Below, piece by piece: positions 60,630 through 64,000 of a stretch of DNA of 64,000 nt. The translations under genes and the position numbers were made by a program. Every line of letters begins with the position of its first letter. The stretch's first letter is position 1. This DNA is from Deltaproteobacteria bacterium. GTDB lineage: Bacteria; Myxococcota_A; UBA9160; UBA4427. A model generated the notes under the pieces. It did not search any database, was not told the origin of the DNA, and saw only the letters and a list, made by a program, of their open reading frames with translations. The stretch covers positions 129,886 through 193,885 of the forward strand of contig PBFW01000008.1 of assembly GCA_002719955.1 (NCBI GenBank). The letters are read 5' to 3'.

Positions 60630-63086
60630 ATGAGCGAATTGGGTTGGCGCCAGAAGATGCCGGTGGTGAGTCTGCTCTTCGCCGTGGCGATGGCCGGGGC
60701 TTCCTTCATGCTCGCCCAGGATCCGGTGGAGACCTCGGCGGGCTTCGAAGAGGTCCGTGACGGGGCGCGCATTTTTTTCGTCCGCCATCCCCGGCTCGAG
60801 GTCGATGCGCTCGGCGAACTCATCCTCGATCCGCTCTGGCTCGTCGACACACGCGCGGCTTCCGCGAACAGCGAGCCCGCGAGCCAGGTCCAGCTTCCCC
60901 CGCGCGTGCTCGCGCGTTCCCAGGCACGACTCGATCGATTGATCGGGGCGGCCTACGACGCGCGCATGCAGGAGGATCCGGCCTGGCGGGTGGGGATCCT
61001 CGACGCCGGTTCGCCCGGGCGGAACTACGTTGCGCATGCATTCGTCCATGAGACCACGGCGGGCGTCATCCTCAGCGTCTTTGTGCTGTTGTTGGTTGGC
61101 ATCCCGCTCGAACGCACCTGGGGTTCCACTGTCTTTGCGGCCTTCGTCGTCGGGGCCATCCCGACGACGGCCCAGGCCTTCCGCATGCTCGACGCGTCGG
61201 GCGGCGTGCCCTGGAGCGGCGGTGCGGGCCTGGCGGGTGCTCTGCTCGGAGCCTACTTCATCCGCGGTCTGGGAGGGCATTTCGTCGTGCCCGGCTGGAT
61301 TCTGTTGCCCGTGTGGCTCGGTCTCGAATCCTTTCTGGTCCGCGGGTTCTGGTTCGACGATCCGGGCGGTGTGCCCTGGGCGACCCTCTTTTCCGCGGTT
61401 GGTTTCGGCGCATTCGTCGCGGGCGGTCTGAGGCTGATAAACATCGAAGCGCGTGTGAACGGTCTGGCTTCGCGGCACGAAACGCAGCCCCCGAACCCGA
61501 TCGTTCTCAGGGCGGCGCGGCTGCGCTCCGACGGCGATCCCTATCAGGCCTTCGATCTGATCCAGGCGGCCTGGCGCGATGCGCAGAATGACCCCGAGGT
61601 CTGCGAGATGTTCTACTCGATCGCGGTCGAAGTCGGGCAGCCCGCGGTCGCGGCCGAAGCCATCCTTCCTCAGTTGCGGACGGCCCTCAGGCAGGGCGAT
61701 GTCGCCCGTGCCATCGATTATTGGCTCCCGCTGGCCGCGTGCGAATCTGATGTTGCGCTCGAGGCGACCCCCCTGGTTCGCCTCGCGGAAGCGCTGCTCG
61801 ATGCTGGCTATCCGGATGAAGCGCTTCACTCCCTGCGTCTCGCGGTCGGCGCGGGCGTCTCGTCGGCACATGCGACGCGCATCGCAAATATTGCTCGTGA
61901 CCTCGACGCCGACTTGACGCGTCAGGTCGCGACCATCGCCTTGGCCGACCCGGATCTCGATCCGCAGACCCGCGCGGATCTCGCGCTGATCGTGATCGTG
62001 CCGAGCGCCGATCCGCCGCAGCCGGCTGAGCCGGTCGTGATGAAGGAGGCGCTTTCCCAGTTCGATCGTCGCGTGCAGGCGGAGCACCAGACCATCGAGA
62101 CGACGCAATTCCCGCTCGGGCTCGAAGCGGATCTAGACGCCGGTCTCGATGCTGATTTCAGCGTGGATCTCGCGGAGCCGGATACAGCCGAGATGGCACC
62201 GGAGGAGCAGGTTCTGCACGCCGGGGCGCTCTCGGCCGAAAGCCTTGCGGCCGACGCCACGCCGCGCCGTGCCACGGATGCCTCGGTCCCAGAGGAGTCG
62301 GGCGACGTTCTCTCGCACTGGGACGGTCCGGATTCGCTCCAGGCCGAACCCTTGACCGACGTGAGCGGCGCGCTCGGCGAAGCGGGGATCGGCGAGGCGA
62401 TTCTCGAACCCGGTGACCTCGAGTCGCCGGGTCTGGGCTTCGACTTCGGGCTCCGTAGCGACGAGGACGATCTCGTCGATCGACGCGACGACGAGACGGA
62501 TACGGATTTCACTCCGCTGATGGGGGCGATGGACGAGCTGACGAGTCCGATGACGGCGCCAGCGGTCGATTCGGCCCCGGATCAGGGGGGCGCCGCCGAC
62601 GATTTCGCGTTCGGAAGCGCGGATGACCAGCCGACCTCGATCATGCAGTTGAGGCCGCTCAAGGCACTCGAAGCGGTGCCGCTCGAGACCAGCGGGGAAT
62701 GGGTCGAGATCGATGTCGACGGTCGGGGCAAATCGAAGCTCCCCTACGCGCGAATCCAGGCGATCTCGGTGGCTGCGGTTCTGGGCCTCGGCCCGCGCCC
62801 GGTGTTGATTCTCGACTTCGTGTTGAATTGGAGAGGCGACGCTTCTGAGCCGATGAAACTGATTCGCTTCCGCAGCGACCGCTTCGATCCCTTCAAATAC
62901 TCACCGGACACGGGGGATCCGCTGGCTGCGCTGACGGCTTGGGTCGTCGAGCTCGAGGGCCTCTCCGGCGCGATTTGTCTGCCGACCCGCGGAATACTCA
63001 AGGGACACTTTACACGTCATGCGTCGCTCGAAGTCTACGAACGTGAAGTCCTGATGGCTTCGCCGGAAAGTCTGATGGCGAAATAG
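60630..63086 (+). CDS. Rhomboid-fold membrane protein lacking the catalytic Ser/His, with long acidic tail
   Basis: An 818-residue protein. Residues 1-290 are rhomboid-like with about six helices: HAFVHETTAGVILSVFVLLLVGIPLERTWG matches the first conserved loop and helix. Where active rhomboids have GxSG, this has SGGAGLAGALLGAYF, so Ser is Ala. Where the catalytic His lies, this has AVGFGAFVAGGLRL. Residues 300-470 contain helical TPR-like repeats (DPYQAFDLIQAAWRDAQNDP). Residues 500-690 are strongly acidic and disordered. The C-terminal 120 residues (KLPYARIQAISVAAVLGLG, RPVLILDFVLNW, LIRFRSDRFDPF) resemble a PH-like beta barrel. Likely a scaffold or sensor rather than a protease. GGGATGGGAG precedes the ATG. 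Confidence 0.78.
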   Translation: MSELGWRQKMPVVSLLFAVAMAGASFMLAQDPVETSAGFEEVRDGARIFFVRHPRLEVDALGELILDPLWLVDTRAASANSEPASQVQLPPRVLARSQARLDRLIGAAYDARMQEDPAWRVGILDAGSPGRNYVAHAFVHETTAGVILSVFVLLLVGIPLERTWGSTVFAAFVVGAIPTTAQAFRMLDASGGVPWSGGAGLAGALLGAYFIRGLGGHFVVPGWILLPVWLGLESFLVRGFWFDDPGGVPWATLFSAVGFGAFVAGGLRLINIEARVNGLASRHETQPPNPIVLRAARLRSDGDPYQAFDLIQAAWRDAQNDPEVCEMFYSIAVEVGQPAVAAEAILPQLRTALRQGDVARAIDYWLPLAACESDVALEATPLVRLAEALLDAGYPDEALHSLRLAVGAGVSSAHATRIANIARDLDADLTRQVATIALADPDLDPQTRADLALIVIVPSADPPQPAEPVVMKEALSQFDRRVQAEHQTIETTQFPLGLEADLDAGLDADFSVDLAEPDTAEMAPEEQVLHAGALSAESLAADATPRRATDASVPEESGDVLSHWDGPDSLQAEPLTDVSGALGEAGIGEAILEPGDLESPGLGFDFGLRSDEDDLVDRRDDETDTDFTPLMGAMDELTSPMTAPAVDSAPDQGGAADDFAFGSADDQPTSIMQLRPLKALEAVPLETSGEWVEIDVDGRGKSKLPYARIQAISVAAVLGLGPRPVLILDFVLNWRGDASEPMKLIRFRSDRFDPFKYSPDTGDPLAALTAWVVELEGLSGAICLPTRGILKGHFTRHASLEVYEREVLMASPESLMAK

Positions 63087-63117
63087 TCCGGGCGCGACCG
63101 GACGCTGTGCCTTCGAC

Positions 63118-63942
63118 TCAGCCGAAGATTTCTAGATCCAGATCGACCCCGATCGGGCAATGGTCCGACCCCATCGTCCCCGGCTCGATGAATGCGTTCC
63201 GGACGAAGGGCAAAGCAGAGGGCGAAGCGAGGATATAGTCGATTCGCCAGCCGATATTCTTGGCGCGCACTCCGAAGCGCTGGCTCCACCAGGAATAGTG
63301 ACCCTCGCCACTCTCGAAGGCGCGGAAGGTGTCGATCCATCCGGCCTCGATCCAGCGGTCGAGTTCTTCGCGTTCTTCGGTCAAGAAACCCGAGGTCTTG
63401 CGGTTGTCCTTGGGCCGGGCGAGGTCGATGTCCTGGTGAGCCGTGTTGTAGTCGCCCATGACGAGTACGCGATAGCCGCCGCGGCGCCATTTCTCGATGC
63501 GATCGAAGAGGGCGCGATACCAATCGAGCTTGTAGGGGACGCGATCGTTGCTGCGATCCTTTCCTGAGCCGTTCGGGAAATAGCCATTCGCAATGATGAG
63601 GCGTCCGAAGCGCGCGATCTGAAGCCTGCCCTCGGAGTCGAAACGATTTTCACCGAGCGAAGTATCGAGGCGATCGGGCTTGCGACGTGAGAGCAGGCCG
63701 ACGCCGGAGTAGCCCTTCTTCTCGGCCGCAACGTAATGATGTTGATAGTCGCCGAGGGCAAGGATCTCTTCGGGGATGGCTTCGAGATCCGCGCGGACTT
63801 CCTGGAGGCCGATGATCTCCGCATTGGATTCCTGAATCCATCGGTCGAGGCCCTTTTTCGTCGCGGCGCGGATGCCATTCACGTTCCAAGAGTAGACGCG
63901 GCAGGTGTCGCTGGGCGGGGTTTTCTTCTTGCGTGCGGACAA
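63118..63942 (-). CDS. xthA: Exodeoxyribonuclease III
   Basis: A 274-residue AP endonuclease/3'-5' exonuclease of the EEP fold that repairs abasic sites. It has VYSWNVNGIRAATKKGL, the metal Glu in IIGLQEVRADLEAIP, GYFPNGSGKD, the Asp/Asn pair in VLVMGDYNTAHQDIDLARPK, and GWRIDYILASP. The closing SDHCPIGVDL supplies the catalytic His. The lysine-rich N-terminus (SARKKKTPPSD) precedes the fold. The start is a TTG with GAAGG about 11 bases upstream. No better ATG lies in frame. Confidence 0.92.
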   Translation of the reverse strand: MSARKKKTPPSDTCRVYSWNVNGIRAATKKGLDRWIQESNAEIIGLQEVRADLEAIPEEILALGDYQHHYVAAEKKGYSGVGLLSRRKPDRLDTSLGENRFDSEGRLQIARFGRLIIANGYFPNGSGKDRSNDRVPYKLDWYRALFDRIEKWRRGGYRVLVMGDYNTAHQDIDLARPKDNRKTSGFLTEEREELDRWIEAGWIDTFRAFESGEGHYSWWSQRFGVRAKNIGWRIDYILASPSALPFVRNAFIEPGTMGSDHCPIGVDLDLEIFG

Positions 63943-64000
63943 TGGGATGCCTTCGTCTCTTCGTGGGAGGTGACGGCTCTGCGAGCCTCAGTCTTCGCCC

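Noticed and set aside
60453-62108. Upstream extension of the PHP lipoprotein frame by about 550 codons
   Set aside because: It is antisense to the rhomboid-like gene and lacks a domain. The lipobox shows the real N-terminus is near 60450.
1-64000. CRISPR arrays, insertion sequences, prophage, tRNA or rRNA genes
   Set aside because: Looked for repeats, transposase or integrase motifs and tRNA-like T-loop strings in the intergenic gaps. None found, though tRNA detection by eye is limited.

Overview
The window is a GC-rich (low-to-mid 60s % by eye), gene-dense chromosomal segment of a Gram-negative bacterium. It carries several lipoproteins with lipoboxes, a complete RecBCD set, a classical (isochorismate) menaquinone operon, an AmtB transporter and a topoisomerase IV pair of the Bacteroidota/Chlamydiota-like type. 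This mixture, together with 2-oxoacid:ferredoxin oxidoreductase genes, DUF1214 and DUF3604 lipoproteins and a Grx-rhodanese fusion, is most like the former Deltaproteobacteria (for example Myxococcota or related lineages). That placement is inference. I see no insertion sequence, prophage, CRISPR array, rRNA or tRNA.

Layout. 0-6.6 kb: dihydrouridine synthase, ParE/ParC, and a two-gene arsR-arsI organoarsenical locus. 6.6-9.7 kb: DUF1214 lipoprotein, nitroreductase, HAD hydrolase. 9.7-16 kb: a TetR gene heads a tightly coupled four-subunit 2-oxoacid:acceptor oxidoreductase operon. It diverges from an acyl-CoA ligase/2-hydroxyacid dehydrogenase pair across a perfect 8-3-8 palindrome. 16-19.2 kb: AmtB, BolA and a CGFS glutaredoxin/A-type/rhodanese fusion. 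19.4-21.2 kb: a run of three decayed genes (HDOD, Dabb, sterol-desaturase fragment). 21.3-28.2 kb: LLM flavin oxidoreductase, a small Cys-rich membrane protein, Prc protease, fumarase, and a SpoU RNA methylase. 28.2-29.7 kb: a class I amidotransferase convergent with a frameshifted PilZ flagellar-brake-like gene. 29.9-39.4 kb: a double-HTH MerR regulator translationally coupled to menG-menF-menD-menH-menA-menC-menE (menB is not here). 39.4-44.8 kb: PlsC, a PuuD-like amidotransferase, epimerase, aminotransferase, PON-like lipoprotein and SnoaL-like protein. 44.8-54 kb: recC-recB-recD. 54-57.3 kb: RsgA and RbgA GTPases (convergent, overlapping tails) and AsnRS. 57.3-58.1 kb: a glycosyltransferase stub and a YfiR-like gene lacking a signal peptide. 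58.3-64 kb: a DUF3604 PHP lipoprotein, a rhomboid-fold protein that has lost its catalytic residues, and exonuclease III.

Two themes stand out. First, most genes are joined in operons by 1-4 bp stop/start overlaps, so the disrupted genes are conspicuous. Three of them (HDOD, PilZ, YfiR-like) belong to families tied to c-di-GMP, motility or signalling, and two are shifted exactly at poly-G/C tracts close to the start codon. This could be lineage-specific decay, slipped-strand phase variation or sequence error. Second, several proteins look architecturally unusual: the dead rhomboid with a long acidic tail and PH-like C-terminus, the Grx/A-type/rhodanese fusion, and the MerR protein with two HTH units placed at the head of a menaquinone operon.
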